From Desulfobacteraceae bacterium (GTDB lineage: Bacteria > Desulfobacterota > Desulfobacteria > Desulfobacterales > JAJDOA01), in assembly GCA_022340405.1 (NCBI GenBank), contig JAJDOA010000373.1, positions 1 to 36,084 of the forward strand: a stretch of DNA of 36,084 nt, read 5' to 3'. The notes under the pieces were generated by a model that saw only the letters and a list, made by a program, of their open reading frames with translations, ran no database searches and had not been told where the DNA came from. Made by a program: the position numbers and the translations under genes. This document shows, in pieces, positions 25,145-32,620 of the stretch. How positions within the stretch are numbered: the stretch's first letter is position 1; each line of letters opens with the position of its first letter.

Positions 25145-25588
25145 TCAGTGCACGTAAGGCACTTTCAAATTGTAGCCCTTGTAGACCACGAAGGTTTCGA
25201 CGGAACGGATGCCCTTGAGCCGGTAGACTTCCTTGGTGTAGAAATCGAGAAGGTTGAAATCTTCCTTGAGCAGCACCACCAGCATCAGATCGTACCGGCC
25301 CGTCACCACGCTGGCCGAAACCACCCCCTTGAGTTCTGCGAACTCTTTGGCCTTCTCGACCAGATTGAGCGTATCGAGCTGGACGCCGATCATGCAGACA
25401 GTGTGATCCGGCATCGCCTCGGGATCGACGAGTCCGGTGATTTCGAGCACATCTTCGTCTACTAGCTTCCGCACCCGCTGCCGCACCGTGTTTTCGGAAA
25501 GGGAAAGGCTGTCTGCGATGGCCCGGAAGGACTTGCGGCCTTCCCGCAGGTGGCGGATGATGGAGATGGTCGTCTCGTCGAGCTTCAT
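25145..25588 (-). CDS. Lrp/AsnC-family transcriptional regulator
   Basis: The 147-residue protein has an N-terminal helix-turn-helix (RAIADSLSLSENTVRQRVRKLVDEDVLEITGLVD split over about 22-55) and a C-terminal RAM ligand domain with VVSASVVTGRYDLMLVV and a final VYKGYNLKVP. AsnC/Lrp regulators sense amino acids. Position as the first gene of the glycine cleavage operon makes glycine or a related amino acid a sensible ligand, and autoregulation of the operon likely; this is inference. The start at 25588 follows GGGGTG. An AT-rich region with a candidate promoter lies just upstream. Confidence 0.9.
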   Translation of the reverse strand: MKLDETTISIIRHLREGRKSFRAIADSLSLSENTVRQRVRKLVDEDVLEITGLVDPEAMPDHTVCMIGVQLDTLNLVEKAKEFAELKGVVSASVVTGRYDLMLVVLLKEDFNLLDFYTKEVYRLKGIRSVETFVVYKGYNLKVPYVH

Positions 25589-25654
25589 GACACCCCGTCG
25601 GATGGAAGGGGATACGAAAGGAAACGGGTGCCGGCCGATGTACTGGCTGGGCTC

Positions 25655-25683
25655 TGGCTATCAATTTTTGATCTTTATGTCAA
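25655..25683 (-). promoter_or_regulatory. Candidate promoter of lrp-gcv operon
   Basis: On the minus strand a perfect -35 box TTGACA (25683-25678) is followed after 17 bases by TAGCCA (25660-25655), a weak -10. The surrounding 25660-25735 is strikingly AT-rich for this genome, with small inverted repeats such as TCAA-TTT-TTGA that would suit a dimeric Lrp-type regulator. No glycine riboswitch was recognised between here and the lrp start. Confidence 0.4.
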
Positions 25684-25803
25684 TATTTTTTTATAATTTT
25701 TCTTTTTTCATCAAAAATAGGGGTAAATTTGAATCATATCATCATTCTCTCCAACTTTGCGCAAGGCAGCGACCACCCCTTCCCGTGGCTGCCAAGCGGA
25801 CAT

Positions 25804-25850
25804 TTGAAGACTCCCCGCCGCAAGCAGCGGGGAATGTTCTGCCTGTCGGC
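25804..25850. repeat. REP-like palindrome family R2, copy A
   Basis: The unit begins TTGAAGACTCCCCGCCGCAA and returns through GCGGGGAATG, forming a stem CCCCGC/GCGGGG. The same unit occurs at 31118 and 33489. It lies in the intergenic region upstream of the lrp gene, about 35 bases left of R1 copy 3. Confidence 0.75.
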
Positions 25851-25886
25851 AGTGCTGCGCAGCCCGGTAAGGAATTCTGCTAATTT

Positions 25887-26017
25887 ATAGCAATTGCTAA
25901 AAGTATGTTCCGATTGGAATGGCTTTTTTTGTCTTTCGTAGGGGCGGGGTTTATCCCCGCCCGTTCGGGGTAGGTGATCCCACCAGCGGGAGGGGATAAA
26001 CCCCTCCCCTACAGATC
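25887..26017. repeat. Palindromic repeat R1, copy 3 (right end truncated)
   Basis: The left terminal repeat (ATAGCAATTGCTAAAAGTAT) and both GC hairpins match copies 1 and 2, but similarity stops soon after CCCCTCCCCTAC, so the right terminal arm is missing. The left half is almost identical to copy 1 from the CTTTCGTAGGGGCGG stretch on. The rest of the gap, 26018-26272, holds no recognised gene or structure other than the ybaK ribosome site. Confidence 0.8.
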
Positions 26018-26272
26018 TATTCAATCACGGGGCCGCAGCGAGGCGGAAGTCGCGGCAACGGGGCCGCTGTGAAAACCGACGGAATGGAGATGTGCTCAGC
26101 CGGGTCGGTAAGAGACGATTTCGGGACGGCTTCTATTGACAGCCCTTCGACCGGCGGGGTATCCGATGGGCAATGCTGGTTTTTTCCCGGCTCCGTTTCC
26201 CCGATGCGTTTTCCGGAGCAACGGCGCGGGGCCCCGGCGGCAACTGCTCACCATCACGACAGAGAGGACGAC

Positions 26273-26725
26273 ATGACCCTGGAAGAAAAAATCATCGGTA
26301 TGATGGAAGAAAAAAACATCCCCTACGAGACGTTCGAACACGAGCCGGTGTACACCAATCCTGCGATGGCCGAGGCCCTGAACGTGTCTGAAGCGGAAAC
26401 GGTGAAATCCCTGGTCCTGATGACCAAGGAAAAATCGATGATCGTGCTGGTGATGCCGGGAAACAAAAAAGTCGACTGGAAGCAGACGGCCAAAGGCGTT
26501 GGAACCAAAAAAGTCACCTTTGCCAAGCCCGAGGCCGTCAGTGATGCCGTTGGGTGCGAGGTGGGGTGTGTCCCGCCTTTCGGACACATGACTGCACTGC
26601 CCGTCTACATGGATCCGGAGCTGACCCGGAAGGAATACGTCTATTTCAATCCCGGCGTGCACGACAAATCGTTCAAGGTCAAAGCCTGGGATTTGAAAAA
26701 GCTTTGCGAGCCGAAAATGGTGTAG
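26273..26725 (+). CDS. YbaK/EbsC-family aminoacyl-tRNA deacylase
   Basis: The 150-residue protein belongs to the YbaK/ProX family, which hydrolyses mischarged aminoacyl-tRNAs in trans (for example Cys- or Ala-tRNA-Pro). Visible features are YETFEHEPVYT (18-28), the conserved lysine Lys45 in ETVKSLVLM, DWKQTAKGVGTKKVTFA and the GCEVGCVPPFGH loop typical of the substrate pocket. GAGAGG six to seven bases upstream sets the ATG at 26273; the open frame continuing to 26069 has no family similarity. The specific mischarged tRNA cannot be told. The gene stands alone and converges on the solenoid-protein gene. Confidence 0.88.
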   Translation: MTLEEKIIGMMEEKNIPYETFEHEPVYTNPAMAEALNVSEAETVKSLVLMTKEKSMIVLVMPGNKKVDWKQTAKGVGTKKVTFAKPEAVSDAVGCEVGCVPPFGHMTALPVYMDPELTRKEYVYFNPGVHDKSFKVKAWDLKKLCEPKMV

Positions 26726-26745
26726 GGGCGGATACAACCGCAAAG

Positions 26746-26768
26746 GGGGCGGGGAGCCGCCCCGCCCC
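26746..26768. terminator. GC-rich hairpin between convergent genes
   Basis: A 9-bp perfect stem GGGGCGGGG/CCCCGCCCC with a 5-base loop lies between the stops of the YbaK-type gene and the convergent solenoid gene. No T-tract follows, so it is a weak terminator candidate. The sequence around it (TAGGGGCGG) resembles the start of the R1 hairpin and may be a decayed member. Confidence 0.45.
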
Positions 26769-26832
26769 TGCGGACCGTAGCTGAAGCGCTGAAACGAAAC
26801 AAAATCTGGGCAAATGCTGTTGATGCCGATCC

Positions 26833-28845
26833 CTACCGGGCAAAGATCTTTCCGGCCCAGGGACGGTCGTCCAGTCGGTTGGCGATGCTCACCGCCAGCG
26901 GATAGCCGAACTTACGCGCGTCATCGGCCTTTTCGGCCTTCTGGTAGACGCGTCGCGCCCATTCCCTGTCGGAAAAATGGCGTAAAATGCTTTCGGCCAG
27001 GTAGATCCAATCCAGAGCATTGCCGAACTTCTTCTCCGCCTCCTGGTGTAGGCCCCGAACGAAATCAACGTTTTGGGTCTGCTCCAGGGCAGCGGTAATC
27101 AGCTGCCGGTAGGCGTACCGATCGCTGCAGCGCTCCTCCGCCTTGGTAAAAAGGGACTCCGCCCAAGCGGCATCTCCAAGGGTAAGCTGGACAGCGCGGG
27201 CGAGGACCGTGAATCCTCCGAGGTCTCCCGTTTTTTCCTCCGCCGCAGACAACAGTTGCCGGGTCCACTCCTCGTCGCCGAGCTTGGCGTCCACGATCCG
27301 GGCCAGCTTGATGAAGTCGGTGGCGCTTTGACACCCGCCTTCCAGATCTTTGTAGATCCTTCGCACCCAGTCCTTGTCGCGCAGGGTTTCCAGAATCCCC
27401 TCCACCACCATGGTGTATTCACTGTAGCTGGTGCATCCCTCAAGGAGCTTCTCATAAATTTTCCGGGTCCACTCCTCGTCACCGAGATCGGCATACACGT
27501 TGGCCGCCAGATCCAGGGTCTCGGGAAAGAAGCGGCACAGCTGTTCCGCTTTGGTGTAGAGCTTCCGGGCGTAGGGCGCATCCTCGGTCCCGCGCATGAC
27601 GTCGTGGCCCAGATTGCTCAGCACCGCTCCGGTTTCGGCCTCTCTCTCCCGTCTGATGAAATCCTCGTAAAGGGAAGGGTTTTCCTCGCGCTTTGTCAGC
27701 TGCAGCTGGATGTCCGCCACCCATTTCTCGTCATCGGCGTATTTCACGATCGCTTCGGCGGCCTTCTTGAACTCATCGGGCTTTTCCGCCTGCAGTTCGG
27801 CCTGGCGCAGGATCTCCAGCGCGGTCGGCTTGTCCTGAATCTCCTCGGCCACCGAAACGGCGATATCCACCCGCTTGGCCGCATCGGGTGCGGAGTCCGC
27901 GGCCTTGCGGTAGACCTGACCGGCAAATGCGAGATCCCCCGTGTCCTTGACGACCGCCTTGGCCAACTCCAGGGTTTCGGCGTATTTGTCGAAGCGCGAT
28001 TCGGCTTCCTTGTAGATGGTCAGCGCCAACTCCTTGTCTTCGAGGACGTTGGCCACCGAGCCGGCCAGCGCCATGAAATCCTTGCCGCTCTCGATGCTGC
28101 CTCGGGCTTTGTCGTAGACGGCCTTCGCCTGATCCCGGTCGTCCAGCTCCTGGACCAGCACCTCGGCCAGTTTCATCAGGTCGGTTCCCGCCTCGAGGCC
28201 TTCCTCGGCCTTTTTGCAGATGGAGCGGGCCAGCTCTCTGTCGGAGAGCGTCTCCATCACCGCCTTGGCCAGGGAAACGTAGTCGTCCACCTTCTGGCAG
28301 CTTTGCAGGGCCTGGTCGTAGACCTTCCGGGCCCAGTCGGCGTCATCGAAAGCATTCATGACGCCTGCGGCGAAATCCTGGAAATCGGCGACGGACTGAC
28401 ACTTTTCCTGGGCCTGTTCCGCCGTCTCGCGGGCCAGCTGGTCGTCGGAGAGGACATCGACAACGCTCTTTGCCAGATCGAAGAAGTCCTTCACCTTGAG
28501 GCATTTTTCCCTGGCCGAGGCGCAGAGCTCCTTGGCGGCCTCCGCCTCGCCCATTTCCTGGGCGGACTTGGCCAGGCCCAGAAACTCCTGCATGTTCGTG
28601 CAGTAATCCTTGCCCTGGGTCAGGAAGGTCTTCGCCTTTTCCTTGTCCTTCAGGGCCGTGGCCGCTCCGTCGGCCAAGGCGGCGAAGTCGTCGGCAAACT
28701 CGGCCCAATCCGCGCCTTCGTCGATGAGCCGCGACACCCATTCCTGGTCGCCGATGGACTCCGCCACTTCCTTGGCCAGGTCCACGTAGCTCTGGGTCGA
28801 GTCACACGATTCTTCTTTTTCCTCCAGTTCTTCCTTTGTCGCCAT
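26833..28845 (-). CDS. Large helical-repeat (TPR/HAT-like) solenoid protein of unknown function
   Basis: The 670-residue protein is built almost wholly of about 17 degenerate repeats of 36-38 residues, with consensus D-F-x2-L-A-x2-V-x4-x-D-x-E-x-A-R-x-I-Y-x-K-A-E. Clear units include DADWARKVYDQA, DEEWTRKIYEKL, DKDWVRRIYKDL and DREWARRVYQKAE. Such pairs of helices form superhelical scaffolds for protein binding. The conserved Trp and Tyr recall HAT repeats, but the family was not recognised. There is no signal peptide or membrane segment; composition is strongly acidic at the N-terminus, so it is cytoplasmic. A good GGGAGGAAG precedes the ATG at 28845. It lies 182 bases downstream of the VWA gene on the same strand, suggesting a joint role with the AAA+/VWA pair. 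Confidence 0.75.
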   Translation of the reverse strand: MATKEELEEKEESCDSTQSYVDLAKEVAESIGDQEWVSRLIDEGADWAEFADDFAALADGAATALKDKEKAKTFLTQGKDYCTNMQEFLGLAKSAQEMGEAEAAKELCASAREKCLKVKDFFDLAKSVVDVLSDDQLARETAEQAQEKCQSVADFQDFAAGVMNAFDDADWARKVYDQALQSCQKVDDYVSLAKAVMETLSDRELARSICKKAEEGLEAGTDLMKLAEVLVQELDDRDQAKAVYDKARGSIESGKDFMALAGSVANVLEDKELALTIYKEAESRFDKYAETLELAKAVVKDTGDLAFAGQVYRKAADSAPDAAKRVDIAVSVAEEIQDKPTALEILRQAELQAEKPDEFKKAAEAIVKYADDEKWVADIQLQLTKREENPSLYEDFIRREREAETGAVLSNLGHDVMRGTEDAPYARKLYTKAEQLCRFFPETLDLAANVYADLGDEEWTRKIYEKLLEGCTSYSEYTMVVEGILETLRDKDWVRRIYKDLEGGCQSATDFIKLARIVDAKLGDEEWTRQLLSAAEEKTGDLGGFTVLARAVQLTLGDAAWAESLFTKAEERCSDRYAYRQLITAALEQTQNVDFVRGLHQEAEKKFGNALDWIYLAESILRHFSDREWARRVYQKAEKADDARKFGYPLAVSIANRLDDRPWAGKIFAR

Positions 28846-29027
28846 TTTCTTCCTCCCTCTGCTGGTCTCTGGTTACAGGGCTTGTGCGATTCGGGTTTTG
28901 TTTCCAGATGGCTGGTTCCTGCGGGCTCCACAACACCGCGGCATGTGGTCCCGGCAAGGTCGACAACCCCTATATCACGGTATGGCCGCGACCGAAAGAT
29001 CGGCGCTTCTCCAATCCCAAAAGCGGC

Positions 29028-30221
29028 TCAGTTCCGGGACATCAGGTGCGCCACGGCCGATTCGAGGCCGTCCAGGGAAAGCTCGAACATGGGAAAGATG
29101 CCTCGAATGGCCTTGATGGTATAGGTGTAGTGCCACTGGTGTTCGGGCACGGGGTTCAACCAGGCGTTGTGCGGGAAGCTCTCGGCAAGGTGGCGCAGCT
29201 GTTCGATGCTGGGCTTGCCGCTTCTCTCGCTGATATAGATGGATCCGTCGGTGGCCATCAGCTCGTAGGGAGCCATGCTGGCATCTCCCACGAGGATCAA
29301 GCGGGTTTCCGGATCGTAGCGGGAAAGCTCCCGCACCAGCACCGGTTGGCGGTAGCGCTGCGGGTCTTCCCAAAGCGCGTCGTAGATGGTGTTGTGGTAA
29401 AAAAAGATCTTCAACTCCTTGAACTGGGAGCGGGCGTAGTCAAACAGGGTCTGGACCACCGGGATGTAGGGATCCATGGACCAGCCGCCGTTGTCGATGG
29501 CCAGGATCACCTTGAGGCGGTCTTTCAAGCTGCGTTGGAAGACGATCTCGATTTCCCCGGCGTTCTTCATGGTCTGGTAGATGCTTTCGTCCACGTCCAC
29601 CTGATCTTTGGGCCCCGCCGGGACCATGTTCCGCAGCCGTTTGAGCGCCTCCCCGACCATCGCCTGCGTGAGCGGTCCGCTGCGCGAATAGTCCTTGTAG
29701 CGTCGCTCCATGGCCACCTTGACGGCGGATTTGTTGCGGGACATGCCCCCCACGCGCATCCCGCCGGGATGATGCCCGGAATGGCCCACCGGCGAGGTGC
29801 CGCCGGTACCGATCCACTTGCTGCCCCCGTGGTGTTCCTCCGTCTGCTCCTTGAGCCGCTCCCGGAAATACGCCAACAGCTCCTCGGGGGAAAGTCGGCT
29901 GAGCTCCGACTCGTCCACTCCCAGTGCCTCGGCCATTTCCTTCGGATTCTGAAGCCACTGCTCCAGAAGGGCCCTGGCGACTTCGTCGATCTCGAAAGCC
30001 TCCACTTCCGGCAGTTCGGCTCCCTGGAAGGTGTGGGCGAAGATCTGGTCGAAAAGGTCGAAATAGCGCTCGCTCTTGACGAGAATGCTGCGGGAGGCGG
30101 TGTAAAAATCGTCCAGAGAAACGACAAGCCCGGTCTGCAGCGCCTTGTGCAGGGTCAGAAAGGAGGTCGGCGTCACCGGGACGCCCTTGTCACGAAGCAT
30201 GTAGAAAAAGTCGACGAACAT
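29028..30221 (-). CDS. VWA-domain protein (CoxE-like), partner of MoxR-type ATPase
   Basis: The 397-residue protein has an N-terminal helical region typical of CoxE-like proteins (MFVDFFYMLRDKGVPVTPTS), a glycine/histidine-rich linker (about 131-160), and a C-terminal von Willebrand A fold starting RLKVILAIDNGGWSMDPY (235-252). The metal-ion site is altered: the usual D-x-S-x-S reads D243-N-G-G-W-S248, so the first serine is lost. VGDASMAPYEL downstream supplies another part of the fold. MoxR/VWA pairs act as chaperones that insert cofactors or remodel complexes. The start is five bases after the stop of the ATPase gene, so both are cotranscribed. The target is unknown. Confidence 0.85.
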   Translation of the reverse strand: MFVDFFYMLRDKGVPVTPTSFLTLHKALQTGLVVSLDDFYTASRSILVKSERYFDLFDQIFAHTFQGAELPEVEAFEIDEVARALLEQWLQNPKEMAEALGVDESELSRLSPEELLAYFRERLKEQTEEHHGGSKWIGTGGTSPVGHSGHHPGGMRVGGMSRNKSAVKVAMERRYKDYSRSGPLTQAMVGEALKRLRNMVPAGPKDQVDVDESIYQTMKNAGEIEIVFQRSLKDRLKVILAIDNGGWSMDPYIPVVQTLFDYARSQFKELKIFFYHNTIYDALWEDPQRYRQPVLVRELSRYDPETRLILVGDASMAPYELMATDGSIYISERSGKPSIEQLRHLAESFPHNAWLNPVPEHQWHYTYTIKAIRGIFPMFELSLDGLESAVAHLMSRN

Positions 30222-30226
30222 CCGTA

Positions 30227-31078
30227 CTAAAACACCCTCCTCCGTTGCAGGGTGGAGGCGGCGCGCTCGTAATCGCCGCTCTTTTTGAACAGAACCCCCA
30301 TGTACGGGACATCGCCCTTCGACAGGGTCTTGGGCCGAAAGTCGGGGTCGGCTTTCAGGGCCCGAATCCAGTTGATGAGCTCACGGGTTGCCGGCTTCTT
30401 CTCGATGGCATCCAGCTCCCGGAGCCGGTAAAAGGTGCCGATGGCGTTTTCCAGCAGCGCTGCGTCGATGTCCGGAAAATGAACCCGCACGATTTTTCGC
30501 ATCATCTTTGGATCGGGGAAGGCGATGTGGTGAAAGTTGCACCGTCCCAAAAATGGGTCCGAGAGATCTTTTTTAGCGTTGGAGGTAATGACGATCACCG
30601 GCCGGCGAACGGTCCTTACGGTTTTGTCGATCTCGATGATGTCAAACTCCATCTGGTCTAGAACGTCGAGCATGTCGTCTTGAAAATCGGTGTCCGCCTT
30701 GTCGATTTCATCGATGAGCAGAACGGAACGGACCTCGGAGGTGAAGGCCTGGCCGATCTTGCCCATCTTGATGTACTCTTCGATTTGACTGACGTCCCTG
30801 CTGGAGTCTCCGAAGCGGCTGTCATTGAGGCGTGTGAGCGTGTCGTACTGGTACAGCGCCTCCACCAGCTTCATGCTCGATTTCACATTGAGTACGATCA
30901 GCGGCATACGCAGGTTTTCGGCAATGGCATGGGCCAGCATGGTCTTGCCCGTACCGGGTTCGCCCTTGAGCAGGAGCGGCATTTCCAGCGCCATGGAGAT
31001 ATTGACGATCTTGGCCAACTCGTCGTCCAGAACGTAATGACTGGCGCCGGTAAATCGCGCCGCGGCTTCGTTTTCCAT
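30227..31078 (-). CDS. MoxR-type AAA+ ATPase (CoxD-like)
   Basis: The 283-residue AAA+ protein has a Walker A GEPGTGKT (39-46), Walker B VLLIDEID (119-126), sensor-1 TSN (165-167), a likely arginine finger Arg179 in FLGRCNFHHIAFPDP, and a C-terminal lid domain. It belongs to the MoxR/CoxD group, which works with VWA proteins to mature or remodel protein complexes. AAGGAG six to nine bases before the ATG at 31078 fixes the start; the frame upstream runs into repeat R2 copy B. It is the first gene of a minus-strand set with the VWA protein and probably the solenoid protein. Confidence 0.9.
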   Translation of the reverse strand: MENEAAARFTGASHYVLDDELAKIVNISMALEMPLLLKGEPGTGKTMLAHAIAENLRMPLIVLNVKSSMKLVEALYQYDTLTRLNDSRFGDSSRDVSQIEEYIKMGKIGQAFTSEVRSVLLIDEIDKADTDFQDDMLDVLDQMEFDIIEIDKTVRTVRRPVIVITSNAKKDLSDPFLGRCNFHHIAFPDPKMMRKIVRVHFPDIDAALLENAIGTFYRLRELDAIEKKPATRELINWIRALKADPDFRPKTLSKGDVPYMGVLFKKSGDYERAASTLQRRRVF

Positions 31079-31117
31079 GAATTCTCCTTGCAATGATATT
31101 CCCGCCTCAGAACCGAC

Positions 31118-31167
31118 TTGAAGACTCCCCGCCGCAAGCGACGGGGAATGCGCTCGCTGTTGCCGGG
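31118..31167. repeat. REP-like palindrome family R2, copy B
   Basis: The unit begins TTGAAGACTCCCCGCCGCAA and ends CGGGGAATGCGCTCGCTGTT. Stem CCCCG/CGGGG is extended by an inner CGC-AA-GCG. It ends one base before the stop codon of the MetE-core gene and nearly fills the gap to the AAA+ gene, where it could act as a terminator or processing hairpin. Confidence 0.75.
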
Positions 31168-32250
31168 TCAAACCAATCCGTAGGCATCGCGGATCCGCTG
31201 TGAAAGGTCCCGCGTGAGTTCCAACACTCTCAAGGCATGCGCCTCATCCAGGGATCCCATGCCGCAGCTTGGGGTGATCAACGATTGGCGAAGCAGTGTT
31301 TCCCGTTCCACGCCCACGGCCTCCATCGATCCGAGCTGTCGCTGCCACCGTTGGAACAGTGAGTCCACCGTTTCCGCGTTGACGGCATCCGGATCCGCGG
31401 TCGGTACGATGCCCCAAGCGATCCAACCACCCTTTTTCAGGTGGGCGCCGATGGATTCCGGAAACAGGACGAACCGGTCGAAATGGCTATAGGCATCGAA
31501 GTTGACGATGTCCACAGAGGATTCCATCACCATGCCCCAATCGGTGTTGGCGCATACGTGAATCCCGGAAAAGGCCCCTTCTCTGCGCAGGGTTGCGACG
31601 ATTTCCGACAAGCAGCCGACGACGGCGTCGCGGCCGATGCTGATCATTTCGGACGAACCGAAGCCGGCAAGGGCCGGCTCGTCCAGAAAAACGATGACCG
31701 GAGCCACTGCCACTCGGGAGAGCCTGCGAACCTGCCAGGCAGCCTTCAGCGCCAGGTGCTTCACGGCCATATCCCGCGCCTGTTCGTCGTAAAACAGCGC
31801 CCTGCCGTCCTGGTCCTTCACGCCTGTGGTGAAGGTGATGGGTCCGGTGATCTGTCCCTTTACGGCGATGGGGGGTGCCGTCTGCCGGTGCAGACGGTCT
31901 TCGAAAACGAAAAAACCCCGTGCTTCCTCCTCGGACATGGAAAAACGCGTTCCATCCAGCGGCTTCCCATCTTCGGTCACCGAGAGAAAATCCTCGAAGA
32001 AAGAGACGCTCTCCTCGGCGAAAGCGTCGCCGGCAAGGTCGATGTAGTCCTTGCCCCCATCCCGCACCCTCCCGGGGTAGCCGGGCAGAAACTGAGGGAT
32101 CATGGCTTCCGCGGGATGGCGGGGAAGCTGGACCCAGAGGGGGATGTCTCCGGTAAACCGAAAAACGAGTTCGCTGGCCTCCCGGTGGCCTTCCACTGGC
32201 ATGCTGCCGATGAGCAGCGCCAGGCAGTTTCCCTGAAGGTGAGTTGTCAT
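31168..32250 (-). CDS. MetE-core-like (cobalamin-independent methionine synthase family) methyltransferase
   Basis: The 360-residue protein corresponds to the C-terminal catalytic barrel of MetE / the UROD-MetE superfamily. The zinc ligands appear as His231 and Cys233 in GIHVCANTDWG and Cys329 in LITPSCGMGSLDEA; the FLDEPALAGFG strand (188-198) is typical of MetE. It lacks the N-terminal half needed for folate binding in full-length MetE. Short MetE-core proteins in anaerobes and archaea are known to take methyl groups from corrinoid proteins instead of folate to make methionine; that would fit this corrinoid-rich genome but is inference. The ATG at 32250 follows GAAGG. Relation to uroporphyrinogen-decarboxylase-like methyltransferases is the alternative. 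Confidence 0.8.
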   Translation of the reverse strand: MTTHLQGNCLALLIGSMPVEGHREASELVFRFTGDIPLWVQLPRHPAEAMIPQFLPGYPGRVRDGGKDYIDLAGDAFAEESVSFFEDFLSVTEDGKPLDGTRFSMSEEEARGFFVFEDRLHRQTAPPIAVKGQITGPITFTTGVKDQDGRALFYDEQARDMAVKHLALKAAWQVRRLSRVAVAPVIVFLDEPALAGFGSSEMISIGRDAVVGCLSEIVATLRREGAFSGIHVCANTDWGMVMESSVDIVNFDAYSHFDRFVLFPESIGAHLKKGGWIAWGIVPTADPDAVNAETVDSLFQRWQRQLGSMEAVGVERETLLRQSLITPSCGMGSLDEAHALRVLELTRDLSQRIRDAYGLV

Positions 32251-32391
32251 ATTTTGAACCTTCTTTGATAATACCGTAAAAGAGAAAGGTTATCATGCCT
32301 TTCCAGCCATTTCAACCAAGGCCGTGTTCCGGAGAATACGGAGAAAACCCCCCTGCACAGGGGATTCACCCTCTTGCCGTTCGCTGTTGGA

Positions 32392-32420
32392 TTGACAGGG
32401 TTCGGGGCCGGTGGTATACG
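32392..32420 (+). promoter_or_regulatory. Strong sigma-70 type promoter upstream of tatA
   Basis: A perfect -35 box TTGACA (32392-32397) is followed after exactly 17 bases by TATACG (32415-32420). Transcription would start near 32427, about 195 bases before the tatA start codon, much further than needed for a simple leader. Confidence 0.7.
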
Positions 32421-32426
32421 TCGTGG

Positions 32427-32610
32427 CTGGCACTCCAACGTTCAGAACGGGCTTACCTGTGGGCGACATCGCCGCCGCCGGTGCGAAGCGGGATGCAGCA
32501 TTCCGACGGTGGTGAGCGGAGCGCCGGAGGGCCGCCATCCGGCATGGACAGACGGTGCCATTTCACCGGTCGGCGGAGGAACACCTGCAACAGGCCCCGA
32601 ACGGTAAACA
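32427..32610 (+). ncRNA. Unidentified structured leader or small RNA upstream of tatA
   Basis: The expected transcript from the strong promoter can fold into a closed structure. TGGCAC (32428-32433) pairs with GTGCCA (32555-32560). Inside are hairpins CGTT-CAG-AACG, GGCG-ACAT-CGCC, CCGCCG/CGGTGG and GCCGGA/TCCGGC. It matches none of 6S, 4.5S, tmRNA or RNase P motifs that I could check by eye, and has no T-tract terminator. It may be a long tatA leader or a separate small RNA. No protein in this stretch is convincing. Confidence 0.3.
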
Positions 32611-32620
32611 GGAGGGTTGG

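Noticed and set aside
25589-25735. Glycine riboswitch ahead of the lrp-gcv operon
   Set aside because: The conserved tandem aptamer motifs were not seen; the region is AT-rich and short.
27073-29124. 683-codon plus-strand frame opposite the solenoid protein
   Set aside because: Its apparent regularity only reflects the repeats of the minus-strand gene, which has the good ribosome site and helical pattern.
32427-32610. 6S RNA, 4.5S SRP RNA or RNase P RNA
   Set aside because: The SRP loop (AGGTCCGGAAGGAAGCAG type) and the RNase P GAGGAAAGTCC motif are absent, and no clear 6S core could be identified; left as unidentified.
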